A stretch of DNA of 64,000 bases from Acholoe squamosa (lineage: Eukaryota > Annelida > Polychaeta > Phyllodocida > Polynoidae). The stretch covers positions 42,517,269 to 42,581,268 of the forward strand of contig OX439041.1 of the NCBI GenBank assembly GCA_949317995.1, in the 5' to 3' direction. The notes below the pieces were generated by a model. It was not told the origin of the DNA. It did not search any database and saw only the letters and a program-made list of their open reading frames with translations. Of the stretch, positions 1 through 10,249 are shown piece by piece. The translations under genes were made by a program, and so were the position numbers. Every line of letters starts with the position of its first letter. The stretch's first letter is position 1.

Positions 1-284
1 AAGTCCCTGGACTCTGGGGTTTAAGCTAACATAGGCCTACCTGCCTTGAGGTTATTTCAGTGTTAAAACTGAATGACCATGAAATGGTTTGGGTGAGATG
101 GTTCTCTTACCCTCAATAGTCTTCATTAGGGATGCATGGTTTATAGTATTAATGCATGCATGAAGCACGCACATAAATGATATCATGGGGATGATTACCA
201 AGAACTGATCCCAATAGCAGAGTATATAGCAGTGTCTTTTATAACACACCTGTATATACAATACATTTGTTGTTGATTAACAGA

Positions 285-625
285 ACCCCTTGCTGTAATT
301 CTACAATTCAAGTTTCTGCAATTTTACAGCAATAGTTGTTGGAACTTCAGTTGCCAGCAAATATTTCTGTAAATTTACAGTATATTTTATTGTTCATTTA
401 CAGCAAAATTTGCTGTCCATTCACAGAAAATATTGCTGTTTATTTACGAGAAATTTCTCTGTAATTCTACATCACATTTTGCTGTAAATTTACAGGATAT
501 GTTTCTGTAGAACAGTGAGCTTGCTGTATGATCACAGTGACTGTTACTGTATGATTATTCTGAATTGTTCTGTAAAATTACAGTGATTCACCTCCTGTAG
601 ATTTACAGCAAACTGTACTGGAACC
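285..625. repeat. AT-rich repeat built on CTGTAAATTTACAG-like palindromes
   Basis: The segment repeats degenerate forms of TTGCTGTAAATTTACAGCAAA on both strands. The 14 bp core CTGTAAATTTACAG is itself a perfect palindrome. Copies sit 25-50 bp apart with substitutions, so this looks like an old, palindromic tandem array. There is no open frame of note. Bases 1-285 show nothing recognisable. Confidence 0.6.
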
Positions 626-711
626 AAAGTTGCCAAGGGATTTTGCTGTAAAATAACCCTGTCTACTTCTTACAGTGCAGGGTAGTGCCAGTGGGTGTGG
701 GAGGGAGGGAG

Positions 712-1010
712 GTTGGGCTATCTCATGGCTATCTTGGGGCTATCTCATGGCTTTCTCAAGTCTATCTTATGGCTTTTTTCAGGGCTATCTCCAGGCTTTA
801 TCTCAGGGCTACCTCATAGGTTTCTCATGGCTATCTGATGGTTATCTTGGGACTATCTGATGGCTATCTGATGGCTATCTCCGAGCTATCTGATGGCTTT
901 TTTCATGGCTATCGGATGGCTTTCTCATGGCTATCTCATAGCTATCTCAGGAATATGTCAGGCTATCTCATGGCTATCTTGGGGATATATAATGGCTATC
1001 TCATGGATAT
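712..1010. repeat. 11-12 bp minisatellite (GGCTATCTCAT)n
   Basis: About 25 imperfect copies of GGCTATCTCAT, GGCTATCTTGG and GGCTTTCTCAT follow one another. The overlapping open frames of 60-100 residues here are just translations of this repeat (recurring LSDGYLMA-type words) and are not genes. Confidence 0.85.
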
Positions 1011-1147
1011 TCATTGGTGCATCATACCCTACCTGGCATCATACCCTCTATCTTGGGCATTTTTTGAGCATTGGAAAGAGCAGATTACAAGAGCTATGCT
1101 CTCACTATCTCATATGAACCGTGTCCAGTAGTGGTATCTACAGTAAG

Positions 1148-1269
1148 CTAATAGATCATGGATATGGGGGCCCTAGGGCTGTATATGCTGTATATACCCG
1201 AGCCGCGGAGCGCCGAGGGTATATACAGCATATACAGCCCGTGGGGCCCCCATATCCATGACCTAATAG
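1148..1269. mobile_element. Foldback element: 106 bp near-perfect palindrome with 7 bp target duplication
   Basis: Arms of about 43 bp (1156-1199 and 1217-1261) are almost exact reverse complements around a GC-rich centre (GAGCCGCGGAGCGCCGA). The arms contain TATGGGGGCCC and GCTGTATATGCTGTATATAC. The direct repeat CTAATAG lies on each side (1148-1154 and 1263-1269), which is the mark of an insertion event. There is no coding content. It is a very short foldback or MITE. Confidence 0.75.
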
Positions 1270-1380
1270 GTTTATACCACCATTTCCTCCATTTTGTATC
1301 AATTTCTTACCTGATTTCCACAGAATACAGCCAGGAGAAGATATTTTGTAAGTGCTAGCGACACGGCCCGTGTCCGCCCT

Positions 1381-1745
1381 GCGCGAAGCCATTGTTTTTG
1401 TTCCTTGCCGAGAGAGGTACCGCTGTGTATACACTCACTTTTCGTATGGAATCCAACCATGACATGTTATAATATTAAAATCCCAAGAAGTATTCGATCC
1501 ATAGACAAGGAATGCGTGCTAATTTTCTCCATTTTCTTCAATATAAATAAGAATCCATTAATTTTCCAAACCGGTCCGAAATTTTCGGCGTCTTCCTCGT
1601 ACGGCGAGCGGATGACCTATATCTACATCCAGGCCACTGACACACTTTTGCCGAACAAGGAGGCGGGTGGGAATGGCCGGACCGCGACTCGCGTACGTTG
1701 GGAAAATCAATGGATTCTCCTTTATTTTGAATATATTGGACATAT
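1381..1745 (+). repeat. Dispersed repeat, copy A (inverted relative to 2408-2660)
   Basis: The block from CGCGAAGCCATTGTTTTTG through ATCCATTAATTTTCC recurs at 2408-2660 on the other strand with about 90% similarity by eye, although the two halves are in a different order there. Copy A also ends with an inverted piece of itself near 1700-1735 (AAAATCAATGGATTCTCC against GAATCCATTAATTTT near 1551-1567). The 120-residue open frame across it is not supported as a gene. Confidence 0.6.
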
Positions 1746-1980
1746 CAAGCATGGAGTACTCATCTAGACTATCTAAGGATATGTGTGTAGAGGCAAGGAG
1801 AAAGGGTGCTCCGTGCTAAAAGTCAACTTTAAAATTCAGATCACTAGCTTTACAGTGATATATTGCATGAGAAGATACTCCTGTTAGTTTTGAAGGAATA
1901 GCTTGCTGAATATGGGTAGGTATGACCATTTCGTGAATGTCAATAAGCCCTACGTCTCCATGGTCATGAGATACAACTAT

Positions 1981-2003
1981 AATTAGCATAATTTATGCTA
2001 ATT
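1981..2003. repeat. AT-rich palindrome ATTAGCATAA/TTTATGCTAAT
   Basis: A 23 bp inverted repeat is followed at once by a third ATTAGCATAA copy near 2010. It may be part of a larger old repeat (1980-2400), but no boundaries can be seen. Nothing else stands out between 1,750 and 2,320. Confidence 0.4.
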
Positions 2004-2324
2004 AGCTAAATTAGCATAAAATTTCATTCTTTTGTCCATAACTTTTGATCTAGAAATGATATTTTCATTCTGTTTTAACCATAGTGGACCTTGTGAAACG
2101 TTCCTTCAAATAGGATCATCAATTTTCTTATTTAGAATGAATATCATGTTTCCATGGCAACAGAAATCAACAAAACTGCCCATTTTGGCCCAAAAACATT
2201 CTTTTTAATGCCAAATATGGAACCTTTCCCCCCAAAATAGAACGTTTTATCAAAAATCTTTGAATTCTCCACAAAAAAGTAGCTTATAGCAGTTTTAGGC
2301 ACATTTTTTCCTATTCTAGCCCAT

Positions 2325-2344
2325 AGTGGTGCCCCCTGGTGGCC
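2325..2344 (-). promoter_or_regulatory. CTCF-like site
   Basis: On the minus strand the bases read GGCCACCAGGGGGCACCACT, which fits the known bilaterian CTCF core (CCACNAGRGGGC) closely. Only the motif supports this; binding is unproven. Confidence 0.4.
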
Positions 2345-2407
2345 AAAACAGGTACTAAATCCCGCAGGAACCCCCATTTCTGCTTGCTGGCTCACATGTA
2401 TGTTTTA

Positions 2408-2660
2408 ATTTGAAGACTTGTCATGGTTGGATTCGATACGAAAAGTGAATGTGAACACGGCGGTACCTGTCCCGGCAAGGAACAAAAACAATGGCTTCGC
2501 GCAGAGCGGCCATGGGTGTACGATGGAAAAATCAATGGATTCTTATTTATATCGAAGAAAATGGAGAAAATTAGCATGCATTCCTCGTCTATGGATCGAA
2601 TACTTCTTGGGATTTTAATATTATAACATGACAAGCTTGGAATCAATACGAAAACTGAAT
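2408..2660 (-). repeat. Dispersed repeat, copy B
   Basis: This is the reverse-complement relative of 1381-1745. It shares the segment ending TTTTCGTATNGAATCCAA and the AT-rich segment with CCCAAGAAGTATTCGATCC. Open frames on both strands are coincidental to the repeat. Confidence 0.6.
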
Positions 2661-2725
2661 GGAAACGTACCACTAGGACCTCAGGTTAGAATTTATTTAT
2701 TTTCGCATTGTGTTTCATCACCGTT

Positions 2726-2795
2726 CAGTGTGGCGCTATGGCTAAGGCCTTTGCCTACCACCACTGCGGCCGGGGTTCAATCCTCATACGAGTTG
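2726..2795 (+). repeat. tRNA-like SINE head (pol III A and B boxes)
   Basis: An A-box-like TGGCGCTATGGCTAAGGCC (2731-2749) is followed about 22 bp later by a B box GGGGTTCAATCC (2772-2783). This is the layout of a tRNA-derived SINE promoter. A full cloverleaf with acceptor stem is not evident, so it is called a SINE head or tRNA pseudogene rather than a tRNA gene. The downstream end of the element was not found. Confidence 0.55.
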
Positions 2796-2799
2796 GCAC

Positions 2800-3970
2800 G
2801 ATTTTTCACCATGGAAAATGGCTAGATTAACTTTGTATAGCTGCCATAATTTCCAAAAATATTCTAAGTCCAACTTGACCCTGAAAAAGTATATACCAAA
2901 AATTTCAAAAATGCACAAGGGTGGTATATGCAGAATAATGCACGGCTAAACTGCATATAAACCCACCGGAAGTCCCGAAATCGTGGTATAAGCGTCAATA
3001 ACGTTTTTGTTCACCCTAACACAATGAGTTTAGTCAAATGATAATAGGGTATTAGACAGACCTCATCATAATTACTGTGCACAATCTGATATAGTGCACC
3101 ACGTTTTCTCCCAGAGAGACCTGGCTAAGGGTATGCCTAATGCCCGGCTCAATACAGTTATCACAAATAGGGTTGGGTAGGCCATCGTCTCCAGAATCCT
3201 ATTAAGCCTTACTGAGGATTTCCCTGACAGTCGACGAGGCTGGACAGAGGCCATGTCGACTTTATAGTCTTTATAGGCTTGAACGCCTCGCCTAATTGTC
3301 CATAAACTTCATCTAGTCACGCCCTATAGGCCAAGTCATAAATACCCAACTCGGAAGGCACCATAGATTGGGGCTTCCATCCCAAGATGTACCGCACAAG
3401 GATCGGGTTTGTACGTCCCTGGCACAGAGGGTCACATGATCATCTAATCTATCTGGTGGGGCTGTTCTGGTGGGGAGAATTTTCGAAGGAACACACAAAA
3501 GGATAAAGGAAATTCCTAGAGCCCATACAGAGAAGGGCTATTGCAGTTATACAATACACAAGCTGATATAAAGATTTTCTAAAGCACATTCAACTTTAGG
3601 ATGAGGGGCATTTCAAAATCACATCTTGCATTTTATTCACGTTATGTCCCTGCTGCTGGAGACCGTATTGTTGGGAAATCCAGATGCTATTGACGCCTAT
3701 CTAATTAAACAGAATCAATACCTGTTTCGGAAATAAGCCATTTTAATGTGGCGATAATAGTCCAAGACATGGGCAGAGACAATCTCACCATCGCATGTCC
3801 TGCCCTGTCCGCTCTAATGTGATAATGGAGATTGCAACGCTCATTTGTTTTATCTTACCAGTTATCTCTGATTCAATTTAAGATAAGGTTTTATGGGTGA
3901 TAATATCTGTAATGGTAAGGCTATGTGAACCTCCCAGATTCCTGTTTCTGCCAACCTTTCCTTTAGGAAA
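2800..3970. other. Unassigned intergenic or intronic sequence
   Basis: No splice-bounded exon, RNA gene or clear repeat was recognised. Short open frames on the minus strand (3072-3254 and 3313-3498) lack any recognisable motif. Confidence 0.4.
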
Positions 3971-3975
3971 AAGTA

Positions 3976-4178
3976 CAGCTGATGTGAGTGAGTGAGTAAT
4001 AGATGTTTAACGCCATTTCGACAGCCAAGGTCATATTCATGGCGAGAACTACATTACACAATTCAACAGAGGAATGTGTCAGTGCCCGCACATATGTGCA
4101 CCACACACATCCTGAGGGGATAGGAAAGAGAAGAAACAGACCCTTTTAAGTGGGCTAGGGAAGCCCGCCAGCTGATGT
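3976..4178 (-). mobile_element. SINE-like element, copy 1, with exact 10 bp target duplication
   Basis: The element 3986-4168 is flanked by the direct repeat CAGCTGATGT (3976-3985 and 4169-4178). Read on the minus strand it begins GGGCTTCCCTAGCCCACTT and ends in GGCGTTAAACATCTATTACTC with a short (ACTC)n tail. This matches the design of invertebrate SINEs with a simple-repeat 3' tail. The 5' part can form a GGGCT/AGCCC stem. No clear pol III boxes are visible. Related copies lie at 6144-6485 and 6901-7069. Confidence 0.8.
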
Positions 4179-4179
4179 A

Positions 4180-4722
4180 ACATTATGGGGTAGAAAAAGC
4201 CTGTGGCCAATGCCTAACTAAACTCTAACTAAACTCTTCATACTGACAAAGAAAGTAGTCATATACCTGGACTTCCATGATGGGTTGTATTATAAGCTAC
4301 CATTTTGGGAGGCTGAGTAGACCTAATTGTAAGCACCATCTATCACCTGCCATTGACCCTTATATTTAAGGGCCAGGCAAGGTTTAGGGGTTGAGGTTTC
4401 TGAGACTATTAGACAGCAGCGTTAATTTATAATTGTAATGCTACAGACCCATAGATGGTGCTATCCAGTGCTAGAAGGAGGTTACGTCTTTCGAGGAGAA
4501 GCGCTAATGCGGCGCCATTTTCGCTTGTAAAATATGAGCAGTAGACTTTCGCATATTCACCACTGGAACCACGGACACACTTCCGATCATACCGTTTCTC
4601 CCCGAAAGGGATCACCCTAGAGGTTGGATTGCTGTTCATAACTTGAACCACTAGGTGGAGCAATGATCGGGGGTTTGGCCTCATTTTGGCTGGATGGCAT
4701 CACAGGGCAGTAGACTAGACTA
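4180..4722. other. Unassigned sequence with a CTCF-like site
   Basis: The only sign seen is ACCACTAGGTGGAGCA at 4647-4662, a possible CTCF-like core. The 85-residue minus-strand frame at 4427-4684 has no recognisable domain. Confidence 0.3.
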
Positions 4723-4723
4723 C

Positions 4724-5477
4724 GGAGCCCCTAAAAGGACATACCACAAATAATATTTCCCCTGAAAAAATATTCTTGCGGGTACTTAAGAATTCTTGGG
4801 GATACTGAAGAATTCTTGGGGATACTGAAGAAATCTTGCGGATACAGAAGAATTCTTGCGGGTACTGAAGAATTCTTGCGGATACTGACAAATTCTTGCG
4901 GGTACTGAAGAATTCTTGCGGGTACTGAAGAATTCTTGCGGGCACAGGAATAATTTTCTTTTGGGGTAGAGGAACATACTAGAAAGATTTTTTTCATGCA
5001 AAATATATTCCTGCATGTACAGGAGAATTCTTTGGACACAGTAGCATTCTTAAATTTTGAGAGTTTAAAACATGTAAAAAATATTTTTTTCTCAGTAACA
5101 ACTATTCTTGTGGGTAGAGAAATAGTTTTGCAGGTACAGAAACTATTCCTGCAGACCTGTACAGAAACGATTCTTGTGGGTACAGAAACATTCATGTTGG
5201 GGCTTGAGGAGTCTATCATCATTCAGTTTCCACAAGAACAGTTTAGTATCCGCAAGAATTGTTCAGTATCCGCAAGAATTCTTCAGTATTCACAAGAATT
5301 GTTCAGTTTCCACAAGAATTGCTCAGTTTCCGCAAGAATTGTTTAGTATCTGCAAGAATTGTTCAGTATCCACAAGAATTGTTCAGTTTCCACAAGAAAT
5401 GCTCAGTTTTCGCAAGTATCTGCAAGAATTTTTTTTTTGTGGAAATTTTATTTTTGGTATGTCCTATTAGGGGCTCC
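4724..5477. mobile_element. Foldback element 1 made of about 20 bp repeats
   Basis: The ends are inverted: GGAGCCCCTAAAAGGACATA at the left and TATGTCCTATTAGGGGCTCC at the right. Inside, a unit of about 20 bp (CCGCAAGAATTCTTCAGTAC) is repeated in one orientation at 4780-4945 and in the opposite orientation at 5222-5420, with a less regular middle. Long inverted ends made of short tandem repeats are the hallmark of foldback (FB-type) elements. All open frames here are repeat translations. Confidence 0.8.
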
Positions 5478-5482
5478 GTTGT

Positions 5483-6039
5483 GGAGCCTCTAAAAGGACA
5501 TACCAAAAAGATTTCTTTTCATTCAAAAAATATTCTTGCGGGCACTGGAACATTCCTGCGGATACTGGAACATTCCTGCGGATACTGGAACATTCCTGCA
5601 GAAACAGGGACATTCTTACAGCTACAGGGACATTCTTACAGCTACAGGGGTATTCTTGTAGGTACAGGGGTATTTTTGCATGTACAGGAACATTCCTGAG
5701 GGTACACTACACAAGGATAGTTCTAGCACCTACAAGAATTCTTTGTGCACCCACAATAATTCTTTGTGCACCTGCAAAAATGTTCCTGTACCTGCAGGAA
5801 TCTTCCAGTACCCGCAGGAATCTTCAAGTATCCGCAGGAATCTTCCAGTACCCGCAGGAATATTTTTTCATGAAAAAAATCTTTTTGGTATTGTTCAGTA
5901 TCCGCAAGAATTCTTCAGTATCCGCAAAAATTCTTCAGTACCCGCAAGAATTCTTCAGTACCCACAAGAATTCTTCAGTACCCGCAAGAATATTTTTTCA
6001 GGGGAAAAGTTACTTCTGCTATGTCCTTTTAGGGGCTCC
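5483..6039. mobile_element. Foldback element 2, adjacent to element 1
   Basis: It starts GGAGCCTCTAAAAGGACATA, only 5 bp after element 1 (spacer GTTGT), and ends ATGTCCTTTTAGGGGCTCC. Inner repeats are the same 20 bp family: GGAACATTCCTGCGGATACT at 5540-5700, CAGTACCCGCAGGAATCTTC at 5790-5860 and CAGTATCCGCAAGAATTCTT at 5890-5990. The two elements may be one larger composite; no clean target duplication was found. Confidence 0.75.
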
Positions 6040-6132
6040 ATAATACGTAGTAGACAATGGGTTCTATCAGAACTTATTGTTGACTGGTGCATGTGCTATA
6101 CATAGAGTAGTATAGAAAAGTACCAAGGGCTA

Positions 6133-6496
6133 TCCAGACAGGACGGGCTTCCCTAGCCCACTTAAAAGGGTCTATATCTCCTCTTTTCTATCCCCTCAGG
6201 ATGTGTGTGGTGCACATATGCGTGGGCACTGACACATGCCTCTGTGAAATTGTGTAATGTAGTTCTCGCCATGAATATGACCTTAGCTGTTGAAATGGCG
6301 TTAAACCTCTAGTACTCACTCACTCACTCACACACTATATCTCATCTTTCCTATCCCCTCGGATGTGTTTGGTGCACATATGCATGGGCACCGACACATT
6401 CCCCAGTGAAATTGTGTAATGTAGTTCTCACCATGAATATGACCTTAGCTGTCGAAATGGCATTAAACATCTATTACTCACTCATTCCAGACAGGA
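6133..6496 (+). mobile_element. Dimeric SINE-like insertion (copies 2 and 3) with exact 11 bp target duplication
   Basis: TCCAGACAGGA flanks the unit at 6133-6143 and 6486-6496. Inside are two head-to-tail copies of the family. The first (from 6144) is full length and ends with (ACTC)n. The second (from about 6337) is 5'-truncated, starting at TATATCTCATCTTTCC, and also ends with ACTCACTC. One target duplication around both shows that they inserted together. Confidence 0.8.
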
Positions 6497-6888
6497 ACAT
6501 TCACACTCATGTGTTTACCCACTAGATGTCCTATCAATCGGGGGTAACTTAGGGTATGTCTGCACCCAATGACCTAACCCCCAGGGCCGTTATATGGATC
6601 CCTCTTTCTTATTTGTTGGAATCACCCTAGAGGGTTTTAAGTATCTTCTCATCATGTATGTAAACAGAACATGCTGTTGAGGTATGCAGAATTCCCATAT
6701 TATAATCTATAGTAAAATTCAATTCAGATAAGTTTGTTTATGGAATTCCTTCAGTTGTCACCCCTTTTATACCAGTGCCCTCTTAGATTCCCCATTAAGA
6801 TATTGAGGGAAAGAGGGTTCTTGATCGGGAGCCAATTTGTCGATGGTGCTGTTCAGTGTTTATCGGTACTACCGGCATTTGTCTCATG

Positions 6889-7081
6889 TATTGATTGATT
6901 GATTTGTGTTTTACAGCACTTTAGCGGCACTAAGTGGCAATCCCGTGCTTCACAGGTTGATAATTTAACAGAGGAATGTGTCAGTGCCCGTGCATATGTG
7001 CACCACACACATCCTGAGGGGATAGGAAAGAGGAGATATAGACCCTTTTAAGTGGGCTAGGGAAGCCCGTTGTCTCATGTA
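6889..7081 (-). mobile_element. SINE-like element, copy 4, with a different 3' tail and 12 bp target duplication
   Basis: TTGTCTCATGTA flanks the element at 6889-6900 and 7070-7081. The 5' half on the minus strand (GGGCTTCCCTAGCCC to ATTCCTCTGTTAAAT) is the same as copies 1 and 2. The 3' half is unrelated and ends GCTGTAAAACACAAATCAATC with an (AATC)n tail instead of (ACTC)n. Confidence 0.8.
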
Positions 7082-7304
7082 GCAGGGATTGACCAAGGGA
7101 CAGCTCATGCCTTGGCTGTGAAGAGTAGTGAGACGGCTGTGAAGAGAAGTGAGAAAAATTGATCTAGATTGTCACATTGCGGGCAGCGGCACATTCCTAG
7201 TCCATGGGATGGGGTCCATTACTTACACAGTATTCAGCCAGGGAGGGACGTGAGGAATGTTAGGGCAGAGCCAGTGATAGGGCAGAAAAACACACCATGG
7301 GTAT

Positions 7305-7432
7305 ATAAGCAAATGTCCACGACCAGTGAATAATTTTACAGCGTATTCACCAAGGTGAGTTGAGTTGAATGCGGGCAGCCCCACCGAGGTGAATACGCTG
7401 TAAAATTAATCACTGGAGTGGACATTTGCATT
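7305..7432. mobile_element. Foldback element, family F1 copy 1
   Basis: Arms 7310-7351 and 7388-7428 are reverse complements over about 42 bp (starting CAAATGTCCAC, ending AGCGTATTCACC) around a 36 bp centre. The end sequence AAGCAAATGTC recurs in inverted form at 26,831-26,952, which defines a family. Confidence 0.75.
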
Positions 7433-9120
7433 TGTGCCATGGCCCACGGGTTTAAATTGCTTTTAAATAAAGGATTTCAACAATATTTATTGGTTTTGAA
7501 GGCACCGATTCGTCCCGGTTTGTTTTGATCTGCCATGACACCTTGCTCGACGAAGTAGGTCACGTGATACGGAGCTAGCTGCTGCTTTTAGTTTCGATAG
7601 AAATGTTCCTTTCGCAGGACAATATCTTCTTTTTTAACATGGTGCTAATACATGGATATACCTTAAACAATTCATAACATATTATTTAACTAGTTCAATC
7701 ATTCTTTTTTTTTTGCGTAAAACTTCTAATAACCATACCTAAATACGAAACTAGTTAACTCTGTATAAATTTCAAAATGGCGCCGCAGAATATGCGAGGA
7801 TCGTATTCCACCCCCCCCATTGAATACGGTGTAAGTAGTACTAATCTATAGTGTCGTCGATATTCGCCATGGCATAAAGCAAGATATCATGTGTCTGAGA
7901 GCGTATTGATATTTTCTCTTATCCAATTGTTGTATCGATATGAAGACACAGCTACTAATGTAATCTTGTGCCGATTTATTGATCTGACCCCTCTAGAGAA
8001 TTTGTAGATAGAGTTTTTGTTTGTTGAGGACCTATACTGGAATAGACCAAGTAAAAGAGAAAATGTTTCAGGATGCCCAATCCTATCTAACAATTTGTCA
8101 AGTTTGAGGAGATTTGATAAGTTTGAAGTTTTTCTAAAGGCTTTATCTTTTTTACTCTTCCGAGAGTCTTGGTAGTGATTATTTGGTCCTTTGATCAGGA
8201 GATCTCGGAATAAATGAAAGAAATCTGACCTCCCATCATAGATTAGACCATATGACCTGAAACACACCTTTTATTTCTTTGGTCTCAGATAACATATGGT
8301 GTCTATTGACGATTTCTTGTGGTGGATCCTATTTTCTAATGTTTATACACATTGTAATCGCTGACAGGCTGACATAATACACCCATATGTCAATGAGCTG
8401 CAAGTCAAAGCATTTATCCATAGTACTCCTTTGCAATGAGGGGATTTAAAGCTATGCTATGATTCATACGTTCATTTGTGGAACTGGCTTTTTTGAGGGC
8501 TTGCACAACGGCCACCCTCTCGTACTGTGTTCTGACACATGGAGAGTATGATATAACATGGAAGTAAACATCTCTGAATAATGTAAATTATCACAAAGAT
8601 GGTGTAGCCCAAACTCAGAGATCTCTTCCATGATTACATAAGCAGTTTGTATGGGTACGAGCTTCATAAACCAACACTTTTTAAGGGTTGCCTATTGTGT
8701 TGGGCATCCTATTTTCAAAGGGTACCCAAATTAGTATATAGGCTAATGCGTAAGCCTCAAATTACCATAGGTAGTCATAGGATACCCATATTAGCTGACA
8801 GCAGATTGGGAACATATCATCCAGTTACTGAAGGGTCTTCCTTTCGGTTTATCATGAATCTGTCATTGAGGACATTCACACAGTAGCTCTCAAGCAGGCA
8901 GCTTCTAGGAAAACAAATCTAGCTGAGGTGTCTGTGTATGTAGACTGTGTGCATCGCCAGGTATCACGTTCTCCATGTTGATGATGGGGAACGACTAGTG
9001 TTGCTGTACTTTGACATTTTCATCCTTTCTTGCCACCCACGTGACACCACATTTGACTATAGTACCACTATTCTGGCTTTATATCAAAGATAGTAAGGAC
9101 ACCAATTCTCTAACTTAAAA
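7433..9120. other. Unassigned sequence, no supported gene
   Basis: A 126-residue minus-strand frame (7887-8267) is preceded on that strand by a TTTCAG acceptor-like sequence. It begins near YDGRSDFFHLF and could be a decayed element protein, but no motif confirms this. Nothing else is recognised. Confidence 0.3.
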
Positions 9121-9126
9121 TGACAT

Positions 9127-9470
9127 TTGAGATAGGATAGGATTTATTCCACAAAATGCTATATGGAAAATACAATTTCCCCAATTAGTTGTCAAGACGC
9201 AAAACTCTAAATAATCTATATACAATGGTTCGAAAGGTGAACAGGAGAATCAACCTAACCATATTTGCAGGTGCTAACAATTGCATTGTCAGTACAATTT
9301 GAACGCATACGTAATATGCCATGTACTATAATTCATGTTCATATTCGAATCAGAACACACGTATTTACAAGTAAATTTCAATTCATAATCATAGGAGACG
9401 AAGCAGGGCACTTAATTGGTTCTCTAAAGGTAGGCTTGTATTAAAAGCTCTATAGGCCACTATCAGTGCT
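9127..9470 (-). mobile_element. Possible 3' end of a non-LTR retrotransposon
   Basis: On the minus strand the segment ends GTGGAATAAATCCTATCCTATC, that is, a polyadenylation-like AATAAA directly followed by a short tandem repeat. Many invertebrate LINE families end this way. No coding part is visible upstream, so only the 3' untranslated end would be present. Confidence 0.35.
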
Positions 9471-9583
9471 GTTCAATTTCAATTATACAAAAGTAGAGAG
9501 CAGGCCACAAGCACTGTGCAAGTCACAGACCGGAAGCTCCATAAGAGCACCCCCCATTGACATTGCTGACCTGTGTGCTCCTG

Positions 9584-9597
9584 GTGCTAGAGGGCGG
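9584..9597 (+). promoter_or_regulatory. CTCF-like core GTGCTAGAGGGCGG
   Basis: This is a partial match to the CTCF core and one of several in the window. Motif only. Confidence 0.25.
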
Positions 9598-9889
9598 AAA
9601 CACGGCTCAGTCACATGGAAGAGACATAATTCTACATCCCATGACAGCAGTACCTTTCAATCCTTTCCATTAATGGTAGGAAAAGACACAATGCAAGATC
9701 CCACAATAGCCTGGCATGCTGTAGCAATAGCCTCCATAGCTTAGAGAATTATACATTGTATTTCCAATTGAAGGTGATCTCATGCTATACCGCTCGAGGT
9801 TGCAGGTACCTTTGTAGGGGGCACCATTACTTGATCTGGTACTGGAGAGATATGCATTATAGGTTCCAGCTCTTATATAAAGCACCATT

Positions 9890-9945
9890 AAAAGTTTTCA
9901 CTGAATGAAGGGAATTATCTCATTGGTCAATAACGTTTCCCACTA
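9890..9945 (+). repeat. Short dispersed repeat, copy 1 (second at 10,755-10,812)
   Basis: GAAGGGAATTATCTCATTGG followed by TCAATAA occurs here and again at about 10,781. Similar bases lie before it (CACCATTAAAAGTTTTCACTGAAT against CACCCTTAAAATTCCAAAGTGAC). It is a fragment of an unidentified repeat. Confidence 0.5.
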
Positions 9946-10159
9946 GGCTACAGGTGGGTCTGGAGCTGGGTGTTAACCAGGGACAAGGTACACATCATGG
10001 TATGTCTTATCAGTGGTTTCCCCACAACCAGCAAAATTCAAAATGGTGGATCCACTAGGGAACCATACCGAGTCCTTTACATGAGTGTGATCGAAACACT
10101 GGACACGGTCTTTATGCACAACATTAACATACAGCATTTTCAAACTTTCCACTCCCATA

Positions 10160-10247
10160 TCCATACCCCTTCTGGGTTTGAACCGGGAACCCTTCAGTCC
10201 CAAGAGGTACACCATGCCTCTGTATCACACTATGTAGCTACTGAGGC
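10160..10247 (-). repeat. tRNA-like SINE head on the minus strand
   Basis: On the minus strand a B box GGTTCAAACCC (10,168-10,185 area) follows an A-box-like TAGCTACATAGTGTG by about 50 bp. The spacing and sequence suggest a decayed tRNA-derived SINE. No acceptor stem can be paired. Confidence 0.4.
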
Positions 10248-10249
10248 TT

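Noticed and set aside
2726..2795. tRNA gene
   Set aside because: A and B boxes are present, but acceptor and anticodon stems do not pair; treated as a SINE head.
4731..6105. Several open frames up to 163 residues on both strands
   Set aside because: They are translations of the 20 bp foldback repeats (recurring QYPQEFFS-type words).
7887..8267. 126-residue minus-strand frame with an acceptor-like site in front
   Set aside because: Protein-like composition, but no motif, donor or second exon; too weak to call.
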